From Pyrinomonadaceae bacterium (GTDB lineage Bacteria; Acidobacteriota; Blastocatellia; Pyrinomonadales; Pyrinomonadaceae), in assembly GCA_021463165.1 (NCBI GenBank), contig JAJTWY010000003.1, forward strand, positions 186,001 to 250,000: 64,000 nt of DNA. Direction: 5' to 3'. A program made the position numbers and the translations under genes. The notes below the pieces were generated by a model. It had not been told where the DNA came from. It ran no database searches and was given only the letters and a program-made list of their open reading frames with translations. Below, piece by piece: positions 35,178-44,244 of this stretch (position 1 is the first letter of the stretch; each line of letters opens with the position of its first letter).

Positions 35178-36161
35178 CTATTTCAGCGTATCTCGGATCT
35201 GCCGGTAACTGGTCTTGGTCCTGATCTTGTATTTCTTCGCCAGATCCTTGTTTGCGAACCGGACCTCGATCTTACGTTCGCGTCCATCATAGTTCTGATT
35301 CGCCGGTTTGTAGGTGATCAGGTATTGCGACTGAAGTTCCTTCGAAATTCGAGTGAACGCACGCTCGAGTTCGATCATGTCGCCCGTAAAGAACGCCTCG
35401 CCGCCTGTTTCCTCACAGAGCTGCGTCAAGAGCTTGTCGCCCTTGTCCTTTACCGTACCGGCTTCGACACCGGGAACGGTCCCAAGAAAACCCGCTTTGG
35501 TTGAGATGCCGAAGATCGTCGTCTCGGTGCGCTGCGCAATGTCGATAGCATCTTTGATCTCGGCTCGGCTGAATGTGTCATCGCCGTCCGAGATGATGAC
35601 AATGACCCGCCGGCCCGGGACATTTCGCAGCTTTTCATCAGTAAACTGCCAGACGGCATCATACATCGCTGTCTGGGAACCCGGCTTTTTGACCTTGTCA
35701 ACGGCGCGGTCAAGCAGATCGAGCTTGTCAGTAAAATCCTGATGCAGAACGATGTCATGGTCGAAGGTCATGAACGCGGCCTTGTCCTTCCTCAGTTTGA
35801 TAACTGTAAAAATGAAGTTCTTTGCAGCTTCTTTTGAGAAGTTGATCTTTCCGGCAGCGGAGGCCGAAGTGTCCATGAGGACGCCAACGAAAACCGGAGG
35901 ATTCGTCTTTTCGTCCGAGAAGAATGTAACCTCCTGCGGAACGCCGTCCTCGAGGATGATGAAATCGTTTTTGGTCAACCCTGAAATGAGGTTCTTCTTT
36001 TCGGTGACCGTCACTGGAAGCCGTACCTCGAAAACCTTCGTTGCACCGGGATCATCCGGCGGCGGGGTGGCTGACGGCTGCGGTGTCTGCGCGGCTAGCA
36101 CTGCCGCTCCGATCGACATGAGAAACGCGTAAACACTTAACCTGACCAATGACCTTCCCAT
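35178..36161 (-). CDS. VWFA-related acidobacterial-type exported protein (first of pair)
   Basis: A 327-residue paralogue of the next gene: signal peptide (MGRSLVRLS...LAAQ), short Pro-rich linker, a predicted beta-sandwich start (LPVTVTEKKNLISGLTKNDFIILEDG) and a VWFA domain with MIDAS DTSAS and IVIISDGDDTFS. The two proteins share the tail pattern SQYLITYKPANQNYDGRERKIEVRF, so they arose by tandem duplication. The ATG at 36161 is chosen because it begins the signal peptide; the longer frame upstream has no export signal. Confidence 0.9.
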   Translation of the reverse strand: MGRSLVRLSVYAFLMSIGAAVLAAQTPQPSATPPPDDPGATKVFEVRLPVTVTEKKNLISGLTKNDFIILEDGVPQEVTFFSDEKTNPPVFVGVLMDTSASAAGKINFSKEAAKNFIFTVIKLRKDKAAFMTFDHDIVLHQDFTDKLDLLDRAVDKVKKPGSQTAMYDAVWQFTDEKLRNVPGRRVIVIISDGDDTFSRAEIKDAIDIAQRTETTIFGISTKAGFLGTVPGVEAGTVKDKGDKLLTQLCEETGGEAFFTGDMIELERAFTRISKELQSQYLITYKPANQNYDGRERKIEVRFANKDLAKKYKIRTKTSYRQIRDTLK

Positions 36162-36575
36162 CCAAAAACTGACCTCGCTATTTCGCAATGATTCGATGCC
36201 GACCCGGCATAGCCTGTTGCCCAGCCGTAAAACGTGAAGTATAGCAAAGATAGAGGTTACAATCATTACACTCGCTCTTCGACCCGGCCCCAGCTCGAAA
36301 TCCTTCGCCATCTAAGACGCGAATCTGCGTTCGGAGCTGCCACCGGCTGGACGGGCGGATGGATTTGCCAATATCACAACGCGACAGCATTCGGTCAAAA
36401 TCGGTCAACCTGACTTGCATTTTTCATTCATATTGAATGGCTCACGAACAGCGTTAAACTCCCCGAAATCTCCGAACTTATTGATTTACAACGAGATACG
36501 TCTTTGGCACGCACTTTGATAAAGAAAGGCCGGACGGCGACTGCGCCGAGCGATTCCCAAACTAGGAGCTTTGTG
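36162..36575. other. Divergent intergenic region between VWFA pair and subtilase
   Basis: About 410 bases without a supported gene between divergent reading frames; it should hold promoters for both directions. Visible structure is the direct repeat at 36391-36408 and a TAGGAG ribosome site just before the subtilase ATG. No convincing -35/-10 pair could be fixed by eye. Confidence 0.5.
36391..36408. promoter_or_regulatory. Tandem TCGGTCAA direct repeat, possible operator
   Basis: Two identical octamers TCGGTCAA start at 36391 and 36401, one helical turn apart, in the divergent intergenic region. A 10-base spacing suits side-by-side binding of a dimeric or two-domain regulator such as a response regulator. 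No regulator gene is adjacent. Confidence 0.35.
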
Positions 36576-39113
36576 ATGAAGATATCAATTTTCGATTTTA
36601 CGGCGACCAGGAAATTCGCGGTCATTGCGATCCTGGCCTCGTTCGTTTTCTCTAATGCGTTTGCCATTGAGCAGCTAACATCGGGTAGATCTAGCTCAGT
36701 ATCCAGTGCGACCGCCAAATATACCACCGATCTGACGCAGCTTGGCCGTGAAGGAAGATTGCGCACAGACCTGAACTTTGAAGTTGAGACACTTCGTCTT
36801 CTCAAAGTGTTAGCCGAAGGTGGGATTCGCCAGCCGGTCATCGTCGATCAGGAGAAAGCGGTACAGAACACGATCGTCGAGCAGGCTGCGATCCGCATCG
36901 CGAAAGGATCGGTCCCGAAGAGCCTGGCCGGGAAGACCATTCTCAAGCTGGAAACTGATGTCCTTTTTTCAAATGCAAGAACGAAGGCTGACCTTGCAAG
37001 CGCCGTTGATGCAATTGTCAGCGACGCGGTTGCGTCCAAGGGCCAGACGATCCTGTTTGTCGAGGAACTGACGAACCTCGTTGGCTCGAACTCGGCCGAA
37101 ACAAAGTTTTTTAGTGCCGTTGCTGAAGGAAAACTCGTCGTGATCGGCGGAAGCTCGGCCGCCGATTTTGACGAGCAGATCAGCTCGGACGCAGTGGCTG
37201 CGAGCCATTTTGAAGGCATCCTCGTCACGGACAGGAGCAGTGCCGTCGCTGAAGCCGACACAAAGCCATCTCCGAATAACGCATTTCGCGGTGATAGTGT
37301 ATCGCCCGACCTTCGAGCGATGATGGCAAAGGATCCCAGCGGCAAGACCCGTGTTGATACGATCCTTCAGGCCAAGGACGCTGACAATCCTGCTTTTCGC
37401 TCGCTCCTTGCAAACGGCCAGGCTATGGTTTCCGATCGGATCGGCGACAGCAACACCCTGGTTGTAAATCTTCCGCTTTCAGCGCTGAATGATCTTTCGA
37501 CCAGCGGGATGATCAATTACGTCTCGCCTGATCGGGCGATCAAATCGTCGGGGCATCTTGAGGTGACCAGCGGTGCCGACGGAATGCGTTCGCAGCCAAA
37601 AGCCTATGGACGCTCGAAGGCCTACACACTCGACGGAAGCGGCGTCGGGATCGCGATCATTGATTCAGGGATTCACGATTCCCACAAGACCTTTTCCGAC
37701 GGCGGCATTTCACAGATCGTTTACAAGAAGAGTTTCGTACCCGGAGATTCGAACACAACGGACGGCTACGGCCATGGAACCCATGTCGCTTCGATCGCTG
37801 CGGGAAGCGCAAGCCGTAACTCGGGAGCTTATCGCGGAGTTGCCCGGAAAGCCAACATTATCAACCTGCGGGTCCTCGACAACCAGGGCAACGGAACCAC
37901 CTCGGCGCTGCTCGCTGCGATGGACTGGATCATAGCCAACCGTACGACCTATAACATTCGCGTTGCAAACCTGAGTCTTGGCGCGCCGGCTATCGACACG
38001 TGGACGAACGATCCGCTTTGCCGCAAAGTGCAGGAATTGAACTACTACGGGGTGCTCGTCGTGGCCGCCGCAGGGAACAACGGCCGCGATGCAGATGGTC
38101 AGAAGGCCTATGGACAGATCCATTCGCCGGGTAACGACCCGTCAGCGTTGACCGTTGGCGCGAGCAATACGCTCGGCACGGATTCACGGGCCGACGACAT
38201 TATGGCCACGTATAGCTCACACGGGCCGACGCGCAGCTCCTACACCGGCCTTTTCGGCGACGTTCATTACGACAATGTGATCAAACCCGATATCGTCGCA
38301 CCGGGCAACAAGATCATCGGTGCCAAAGCAAAGGACAACAGCTATATCTATTCGACCAATCCCAGCCTTACCAATTCATCGCTGAATATCTCTGGTGAGG
38401 ACAACGATATGATGTACCTGTCAGGAACATCGATGTCAACGGCGATGGTATCGGGTGCGGCGGCTATGCTCTTCCAGATGAATCCAAAGCTTACGCCGAC
38501 AATGGTGAAGATGCTTCTCGAATACACTGCCCAGCCGCTCAACGGCGTAAATATGCTAGAGCAGGGCGCCGGCCAGCTCAACATTGACGGAGCCGTCAAG
38601 CTTGGCAGGACATACAAGTTCAATTCGGATTTCAACACCTACCTGCAAGGAACGTCACTCCTCCAGTCCGGTCAGAGCCTTCCGACGGCTTCATCCACGA
38701 TCTCGGGACACTCGTTCCCTTGGGCGCAGGGTGTTCTGACCAACGCTGCCTACCTAAAGGGCACGTCGCTTGCCAGCAAGTTCCACACCGTCTATATGAG
38801 GAACTTCTGGTTCGAGAGCGGCATCGCCTACCTCTTTGACGTTCCAATACTCAACGGCTGGTATGCAAGCGGCGTTACGGTCAATACGAATGTCATGACC
38901 AGCAACGGCACGGCGATGGGCGGTGGCACCGTACTTCTTTCTTCCGGCGTGCTCGTAGGCGACGGCGTGCTCGTTGGTGACGGGGTGCTTGTTGGTGACG
39001 GCGTGCTCGTCGGTGACGGGGTGCTCGTCGGTGACGGCGTCCTTGTGGGCGATTCGAAGGTCAATGCCGACAATGTGATGTTCAGCGGTGACAATACGGC
39101 GGCAATGAAGTAG
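36576..39113 (+). CDS. Secreted subtilisin-like (S8) protease with hexapeptide-repeat tail
   Basis: An 845-residue exported protease: signal peptide (to about residue 30), a long N-terminal propeptide-like region (30-340), and an S8 catalytic domain with D363 (IIDSGIH), H403 (GYGHGTHVAS) and S619 (GTSMSTAMVSG). About 170 residues follow, ending in six uninterrupted GVLVGD units (residues about 791-826) and a short tail. The ATG at 36576 is supported by TAGGAG; the longer frame lacks an export signal. A strong terminator follows. The propeptide probably inhibits the enzyme until export. Confidence 0.93.
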   Translation: MKISIFDFTATRKFAVIAILASFVFSNAFAIEQLTSGRSSSVSSATAKYTTDLTQLGREGRLRTDLNFEVETLRLLKVLAEGGIRQPVIVDQEKAVQNTIVEQAAIRIAKGSVPKSLAGKTILKLETDVLFSNARTKADLASAVDAIVSDAVASKGQTILFVEELTNLVGSNSAETKFFSAVAEGKLVVIGGSSAADFDEQISSDAVAASHFEGILVTDRSSAVAEADTKPSPNNAFRGDSVSPDLRAMMAKDPSGKTRVDTILQAKDADNPAFRSLLANGQAMVSDRIGDSNTLVVNLPLSALNDLSTSGMINYVSPDRAIKSSGHLEVTSGADGMRSQPKAYGRSKAYTLDGSGVGIAIIDSGIHDSHKTFSDGGISQIVYKKSFVPGDSNTTDGYGHGTHVASIAAGSASRNSGAYRGVARKANIINLRVLDNQGNGTTSALLAAMDWIIANRTTYNIRVANLSLGAPAIDTWTNDPLCRKVQELNYYGVLVVAAAGNNGRDADGQKAYGQIHSPGNDPSALTVGASNTLGTDSRADDIMATYSSHGPTRSSYTGLFGDVHYDNVIKPDIVAPGNKIIGAKAKDNSYIYSTNPSLTNSSLNISGEDNDMMYLSGTSMSTAMVSGAAAMLFQMNPKLTPTMVKMLLEYTAQPLNGVNMLEQGAGQLNIDGAVKLGRTYKFNSDFNTYLQGTSLLQSGQSLPTASSTISGHSFPWAQGVLTNAAYLKGTSLASKFHTVYMRNFWFESGIAYLFDVPILNGWYASGVTVNTNVMTSNGTAMGGGTVLLSSGVLVGDGVLVGDGVLVGDGVLVGDGVLVGDGVLVGDSKVNADNVMFSGDNTAAMK
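38946..39053 (+). repeat. Six tandem 18-bp repeats encoding GVLVGD
   Basis: Six in-frame copies of an 18-base unit encode identical GVLVGD peptides while differing at third codon positions, so the protein sequence appears to be under selection rather than freshly slipped. Read in register V-G-D-G-V-L, the unit fits the hexapeptide pattern of left-handed parallel beta-helices. Confidence 0.9.
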
Positions 39114-39226
39114 TTGCTGCCAGCGGAAAACGGCGGCGATATAGCTAGAATCTACGTGCTGCTTGCGTCCGACCAAGTGTTCAACAAAAAATAACTGGAC
39201 AAAACAAATCACTTAGCCGATAATTA

Positions 39227-39262
39227 GGAAGGCAGGGAACTCCCCGCCTTCCTTTCTTTTTA
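39227..39262 (+). terminator. Intrinsic terminator after the subtilase gene
   Basis: GGAAGGC (39227-39233) pairs with GCCTTCC (39246-39252), with GGG/CCC pairing inside the loop, followed by TTTCTTTTT. This is the clearest Rho-independent terminator in the window and isolates the subtilase from the GGDEF/EAL gene. Confidence 0.88.
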
Positions 39263-39324
39263 CTCCCATTTGCTGTTATGTCGATAAATCGTATGGTTCC
39301 CGAGTCCGGAGGAATACTGGCCGG

Positions 39325-41829
39325 ATGAGAAGGATCCACAGCTCAGACTGGTATATGGTCGCGGTGATCGTGGCAGGCATTGCATGCGTAGGCCTGTCCG
39401 TGATCGATCTTGACACATCCCGCGCCGATATCTACCTGCTGTTCCTGGCCGGGTTTACGATCGGGATCGGGTCGCGGATCACGCTCCAGATACCGCGATT
39501 TCAGTCGCACATTTCAGTATCCGACACGTTCATCTTTCTCGCTCTCCTGCTTTATGGCGGCGAGTTTGCCGTATTGCTTGCGGCTCTCGATGCGGGGGCC
39601 TCGGCGTGGCGTTTCTGCGACCGGAAGCTGACCGTAGCTTTCAATGCGGCGGCAATGGCCTTGTCAACGAGTGTTGTCGTATTCGTTCTGCGAATTGCAA
39701 ATCTCTACTCAGAAGGCCAGCTTCACGGACACGACGGGCACCGGAAAGATTTCATAATGGCTCTTTCCTTCATCGCCCTGACGCAGTTCCTGGTCAACAC
39801 AGCGCTTGCATCCATCCACAGATCGATCAAAGACGACATTCCGCTATGGCTCACTTGGCGGAGCAAGTATATTTGGACGTTCTTCTCTTATTTTGTCGGG
39901 GCGACGTGCGCCGGCATCATGGTCCAGCTCGCGGACTTGATGGGAATTGGCGTGATCGTCGCTACATTCCCGGTAATATACTTTGTCTTTCTGTCCTACC
40001 GGATGTACCTCGAGAATGTCGAGATGTCAATACGGCAAGCGGAGCAGGCAGAACAGTACGCGAAGATCCTCGAATCTCAGTCTGACGCATTGCGAGAATC
40101 GGAAGAACGGTTTCGGAGTGCATTCGACCATGCGCCGATCGGTATCGGTCTCGTCACGCCGGACGGACAGTTTCTCAAGGTCAACGTCGCCTTGACGCAG
40201 ATACTTGGGTATTCGGAGAACGACCTTCTAAAAATGGACTATCAGTCCATCACCTTGCCCGAAGATCTTGGGCAGATCCTCTCCAAGGTAAATGAGATAC
40301 TCACCGGGAAGATCGCGACGTGCCAAATGGAACAGCGGTATGTCCACAGCTCGGGCCGTACTGTTTGGACCTCATGGAGCGTTTCGGCCGCCGGTGAGAT
40401 ACAGTCCAGGCTGCCGAATCTCATTTTTCAGGTTCAGGACATTACCGGCAAGAAGGTAGCCGAAGAGAAACTGCATCACGACGCAACTCACGACGCACTT
40501 ACGGGGCTTCCCAACAGGCTGATGTTCATGAACAGTCTTGACCGCGCACTCGAGCGAAGAGGGATCACCGGTTCGCATAAGGTCAGCGTCCTGTTCATCG
40601 ATCTCGATCGGTTCAAATACGTGAATGACAGCCTCGGCCATCTGATCGGCGATGAGCTCCTCAAAGAGATCGCGAATCGCCTACGGGAGTGCCTGCGCCC
40701 ATCGGACCTGGTCGCTCGTTTGGGCGGCGATGAATTTACCATTTTGGTCGAAGGCGTTTATAACGATCAGGAAGTTACGCGAATTGCGGCGCGGATTCAG
40801 CAGAAGTTTGGTATTCCGTTCAACCTGAAAGGCCACGAGGTTTATAGTTCGGCTAGTATCGGCATTCTGCACGCTTCAGACCAGCACGGATCGTCAGAGG
40901 ACGTCATGCGAGATGCCGATACCGCGATGTATCAGGCAAAGCGGGCGGGCAAAGCACGGCACGAGATCTTCGACGAAAAAATGCATAGTGCGGCTAAGGA
41001 GATCCTGAAACTCGAAACGGATCTGCGGCGTGCCGTCGAGCGGGACGAGATCGAGGTCTATTACCAGCCGATCTATTCACTGAAGACACTTGAGATCGAA
41101 TCCTTTGAATCCCTTGCCCGCTGGGAGCACCCCGAGCTGGGCAAGATATCGCCGGGCAAGTTCATCCCGCTGGCGGAAGAGATCGGGCTGATCGACCGGT
41201 TATCCGACCAGGTGCTCAGAAAAGCTTGTTCGCAGATCGGTTCTCTGCGTGCCCGGCCGGACGGCAGGGACTACGCGGTCAGCGTGAACCTTTCCTGTCG
41301 TCAGTTCGGCCAAGTTGCTCTTGTGCAAAACATCGAAGGGATACTCATCCAAACGGCATTCTCTCCGCGGAACCTAAAACTCGAGATCACCGAATCGGTC
41401 TTCTTTGAGCATCAGGACCGGGCGATCGTGATGCTGAATCAACTCCGAGAGATCGGTATCGAGATCAACATAGACGATTTCGGCACCGGCTATTCGAATC
41501 TCGGGTATCTGAAAAAGCTCCCGATCTCGGCCCTCAAGATCGACCGAACTTTTGTTTCGATGATCGATCCGCATGGCAACCACGACGAGATCGTCCGGGC
41601 CATCGTCAACCTGGCTCGAACACTCGGACTCAAAGTGGTCGCCGAAGGCGTGGAAACCGAAAGCCAGCGAGATCTGCTTCGACGCCTCGAATGCGAATCA
41701 GGACAAGGGTTCTTCTTCGCAAAGCCTATGAGGTTTCCCGATCTTCTTACATTTCTGGACGGGCCCGAGGCCTGTGGGATATCTACGCTGGGATTTGACG
41801 ACGTATCAACGGTGAGCGTAGTTCAGTGA
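39325..41829 (+). CDS. Membrane PAS-GGDEF-EAL cyclic-di-GMP protein
   Basis: An 834-residue signalling protein: an N-terminal membrane domain with about seven helices (1-230, MASE-like), a PAS domain (about 255-370), a GGDEF domain with GGDEF at 467-471 and an RxxD inhibitory site at 458-461, and an EAL domain with the catalytic Glu in ESLARW (E595), ITES, DDFGTG and KIDRTF. Both cyclase and phosphodiesterase motifs look intact, so it could make or degrade c-di-GMP according to the PAS/membrane signal. A GGAGGA precedes the ATG. Preceded by a terminator, so it has its own promoter. Confidence 0.93.
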   Translation: MRRIHSSDWYMVAVIVAGIACVGLSVIDLDTSRADIYLLFLAGFTIGIGSRITLQIPRFQSHISVSDTFIFLALLLYGGEFAVLLAALDAGASAWRFCDRKLTVAFNAAAMALSTSVVVFVLRIANLYSEGQLHGHDGHRKDFIMALSFIALTQFLVNTALASIHRSIKDDIPLWLTWRSKYIWTFFSYFVGATCAGIMVQLADLMGIGVIVATFPVIYFVFLSYRMYLENVEMSIRQAEQAEQYAKILESQSDALRESEERFRSAFDHAPIGIGLVTPDGQFLKVNVALTQILGYSENDLLKMDYQSITLPEDLGQILSKVNEILTGKIATCQMEQRYVHSSGRTVWTSWSVSAAGEIQSRLPNLIFQVQDITGKKVAEEKLHHDATHDALTGLPNRLMFMNSLDRALERRGITGSHKVSVLFIDLDRFKYVNDSLGHLIGDELLKEIANRLRECLRPSDLVARLGGDEFTILVEGVYNDQEVTRIAARIQQKFGIPFNLKGHEVYSSASIGILHASDQHGSSEDVMRDADTAMYQAKRAGKARHEIFDEKMHSAAKEILKLETDLRRAVERDEIEVYYQPIYSLKTLEIESFESLARWEHPELGKISPGKFIPLAEEIGLIDRLSDQVLRKACSQIGSLRARPDGRDYAVSVNLSCRQFGQVALVQNIEGILIQTAFSPRNLKLEITESVFFEHQDRAIVMLNQLREIGIEINIDDFGTGYSNLGYLKKLPISALKIDRTFVSMIDPHGNHDEIVRAIVNLARTLGLKVVAEGVETESQRDLLRRLECESGQGFFFAKPMRFPDLLTFLDGPEACGISTLGFDDVSTVSVVQ

Positions 41830-41893
41830 TCATTTCTGGTTCGTCTGCTGTTGACGAACCTGGCCTAAGAGTTAACAATTGGGTCACTGGCAT

Positions 41894-42106
41894 ATGTACC
41901 GTCGCCCAAAATTTCTCGAAGTCCTCTTAGCCATTCGCCGCGAGATGGCGGTCGAGGCTGACTACGACGTTGACCTATTTGCGGAAATGGCGAGGACCGG
42001 AACCGGCAAGGCCGGCAAAGCTGAATCGCCTCCCTTAAACCGCACCAGCGGCCCTGCTGAGTCGGATACGGAGCCTGTGCACCTTACTACCTCGAGCGGA
42101 GCGTGA
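41894..42106 (+). CDS. Small basic hypothetical protein
   Basis: A 70-residue protein with an ordered-looking N-terminus (MYRRPKFLEVLLAIRREMAVEADYDVDLFAEM) and a disordered Gly/Ser/Pro tail. No family is recognised; it may be a small regulatory or adaptor protein. The ATG at 41894 is preferred over a TTG five codons earlier. It ends four bases before the lytic transglycosylase gene, so the two are probably translated together. Confidence 0.55.
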   Translation: MYRRPKFLEVLLAIRREMAVEADYDVDLFAEMARTGTGKAGKAESPPLNRTSGPAESDTEPVHLTTSSGA

Positions 42107-42110
42107 CGGA

Positions 42111-42683
42111 ATGTTCCGCTATCTGTTGTCACTTATCATCATTGCGATCGTCGTCGGGGCATCGGCCAGTCTCTTTTTTCCGACCTTCTGGGAACACCGG
42201 TATGATGAGCTGATAGCGCGGCATGCTCGCGTCTATCGCATCGACGAAAAACTCGTCTGGAGCCTTATCTACGAAGAGACCTGGTTCCGTGCCTGGATGA
42301 TCGGTGCCGACGCGGAAGTCGGGTTGATGCAGGTGACGCCGCTTGTTGCGCGTGAATGGGCCAAGGAAACAGGCTTTAAGGAGTTTGAACGACAAGCTAC
42401 GGAAAACGTGAATGCATTTATGGCCGATCCCGAGCGAAACATCCAGGCCGGGTGCTGGTATTTTGAAAAGCTGCGCGAACGCTATCGAGGCCGTCCGGCC
42501 GAAACGGCCATGACCCTCGCGGCCTACAATGCGGGCCCAAGCCGGGTCGAGGAGTGGACACGGGATATCGACGCCTCAGCTATCCAGGAAACCGATTTTA
42601 TCGAGAGGATCGGGATCGGTTCGACAAAAAGCTATGTTTCCTCGATCCTTGACCGCTATCGCTCGCAGCCGAAAGAAAGATGA
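42111..42683 (+). CDS. Lytic transglycosylase (SLT domain), membrane-anchored
   Basis: A 190-residue protein with an N-terminal membrane helix (residues 3-24) and a single goose-lysozyme-type SLT domain. The catalytic Glu lies in YEETWF (E56 likely), with GLMQVTP and AAYNAGPSRVEEW as the other signature motifs. It cleaves peptidoglycan glycan strands with formation of anhydro-muramic ends. The 3' end overlaps the amidohydrolase gene by four bases. Confidence 0.92.
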   Translation: MFRYLLSLIIIAIVVGASASLFFPTFWEHRYDELIARHARVYRIDEKLVWSLIYEETWFRAWMIGADAEVGLMQVTPLVAREWAKETGFKEFERQATENVNAFMADPERNIQAGCWYFEKLRERYRGRPAETAMTLAAYNAGPSRVEEWTRDIDASAIQETDFIERIGIGSTKSYVSSILDRYRSQPKER

Positions 42684-43954
42684 AGCTCCTCTGCGCCAGG
42701 CACGTTTTGCCGATCTCTTCATCCCCGATAGAGAATGGGGCGGTCGCGATAGATGGGCCGAAGATCCTCGAGGCCGGCGCTGAGCAAGCCCTCGTGTCGA
42801 GGTTTCCGGATGCCGAGATCGAGGACTTTGGTAACGCAGCGATCCTGCCGGGTTTTGTCAACAGTCATTCACATCTCGAACTTAGTTTTTTAAGGAACCG
42901 GCTCGATGATGTCGAACACGATTTCCGGTCATGGCTGTTAAAACTCAATAGCCTCAGAGCGGAAATGTCCGACGACGAGATCACCGATTCGGCGATTCGG
43001 GGTGCCCGCGAAGGGGCGTCGGCCGGCGTTACTTGCTTTGGCGATGTAGGCCGAATGGGGTATGCCGGCCTCACGGCATTAAAAGAGGTCGGGCTTCGCG
43101 GGATCGTCTATCAGGAGACCGAGTTTTCGCCTGATAATCGAACCGCCGAGACGGATTTTCTTGCCCTTGCCGCAAAGTACGAAAAGCTTCGAGAAGAACG
43201 AACTGACCTTGTAGAGGTCGGCCTGTCACCGCACTCTCCTTACACGGTCGGTTCGCGGCTCTTTGAGTTGATCGCCCAATACTCGATCATCAACCGCGTC
43301 CCGATGTCGATCCACGCGGCAGAATCCGCCGACGAGATGTCGCTACTGACCCGTGGGGAAGGTTTTTTTACTGAGGTTTACGATAGATCTGGACTCGAAT
43401 GGCAAAGCCCCCATTGCACGCCGATCGAGTATCTCGAACGCCTCGGCGTTCTCTCGGCCCGGCCACTGCTCGCCCATTGTGTTCTCGTTTCCGATGGCGA
43501 TATCGAGCGGATCGCGGCGAACGGCGCGGCGATCGCCCATTGCCCAAAATCCAACGCAAAATTCGGTCACGGTTGGGCACCGCTCGAAAGATTCCTCGAC
43601 GCGGGGATAGCGACGGGGCTGGGCAGCGATTCGGTGGCGAGCAATAACGTCTGCGATATGCTGGAAGAGGCGAGGTTTGCGGCCCTTGCGGCAAGAAATC
43701 GTCCCGGGAGCAAGCGGTTACTGTCGGCTAAGGAAATGCTCGAAACCGCAACCCTGGGCGGTGCGAAAGCTCTCGGCCTCGACCACCTCATCGGCACACT
43801 CGAAGCCGGAAAACAGGCCGACATCACAATCGTCTCGCTCGATCACCCGGCGACCCAGCCGGTCGGTGATATTCACGCAGCCCTTGTTTTCTCAGCAAGC
43901 GGACGAGATGTGGTTAGGACGATGGTTAGCGGTGTCGCCATCTATTCCCGCTAG
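42680..43954 (+). CDS. Amidohydrolase of the ATZ/TRZ type (deaminase-like)
   Basis: A 424-residue metal-dependent amidohydrolase. Metal and catalytic motifs are HSHLE, LSPHSPYTV, IHAAES, LAHCV and GSDSVASNN, the pattern of the ATZ/TRZ group that includes guanine, cytosine, S-adenosylhomocysteine and aminodeoxyfutalosine deaminases. The substrate cannot be fixed here; aminodeoxyfutalosine deaminase is one candidate but no other futalosine-pathway gene is in the window. It starts inside the end of the transglycosylase gene and converges on a toxin gene with a four-base overlap. Confidence 0.85.
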   Translation: MKLLCARHVLPISSSPIENGAVAIDGPKILEAGAEQALVSRFPDAEIEDFGNAAILPGFVNSHSHLELSFLRNRLDDVEHDFRSWLLKLNSLRAEMSDDEITDSAIRGAREGASAGVTCFGDVGRMGYAGLTALKEVGLRGIVYQETEFSPDNRTAETDFLALAAKYEKLREERTDLVEVGLSPHSPYTVGSRLFELIAQYSIINRVPMSIHAAESADEMSLLTRGEGFFTEVYDRSGLEWQSPHCTPIEYLERLGVLSARPLLAHCVLVSDGDIERIAANGAAIAHCPKSNAKFGHGWAPLERFLDAGIATGLGSDSVASNNVCDMLEEARFAALAARNRPGSKRLLSAKEMLETATLGGAKALGLDHLIGTLEAGKQADITIVSLDHPATQPVGDIHAALVFSASGRDVVRTMVSGVAIYSR

Positions 43955-44244
43955 TCGAGCCGATGTTTCCAGTACTCCGGATCACGACTATTGTGCATTA
44001 CCGCCAAGATCACGACAAACTGATCAAATTCCACATAGATCACTGAATAAGGGAATTTATCAATGAGGCGGCGACGAGCTGGTTCGTCGCAGTAAGGCCA
44101 CATTTGCGGAGCTAGGACCACGCTGTCGATGCCTGCTCGAACGGATGCTTCGAATCTATCGTCAAGACCGCTCACTTTCGATCGGTAATAAAAGCTCGCC
44201 TTTTCGAACTCGTCCAAAGCCTCGGGATGCCATTTGAAGTTCAT
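43951..44244 (-). CDS. ParE/RelE-family toxin
   Basis: A 97-residue toxin of the ParE branch of the RelE superfamily, recognised by FKWHPEALDEFEKASFYYRSKVSGLDDRFEASVRAGID, the strand RRLIDKFPYSVIYVEFDQFVVILAVMH and the ending RDPEYWKHRLD. It overlaps the preceding antitoxin gene by four bases. ParE poisons gyrase; RelE cuts mRNA; which applies is not certain. Confidence 0.9.
   Translation of the reverse strand: MNFKWHPEALDEFEKASFYYRSKVSGLDDRFEASVRAGIDSVVLAPQMWPYCDEPARRRLIDKFPYSVIYVEFDQFVVILAVMHNSRDPEYWKHRLD

Noticed and set aside
38828..39094. Minus-strand frame encoding a Pro/Ser/Thr repeat protein
   Set aside because: It is just the antisense reading of the GVLVGD-coding 18-base repeats in the subtilase gene.
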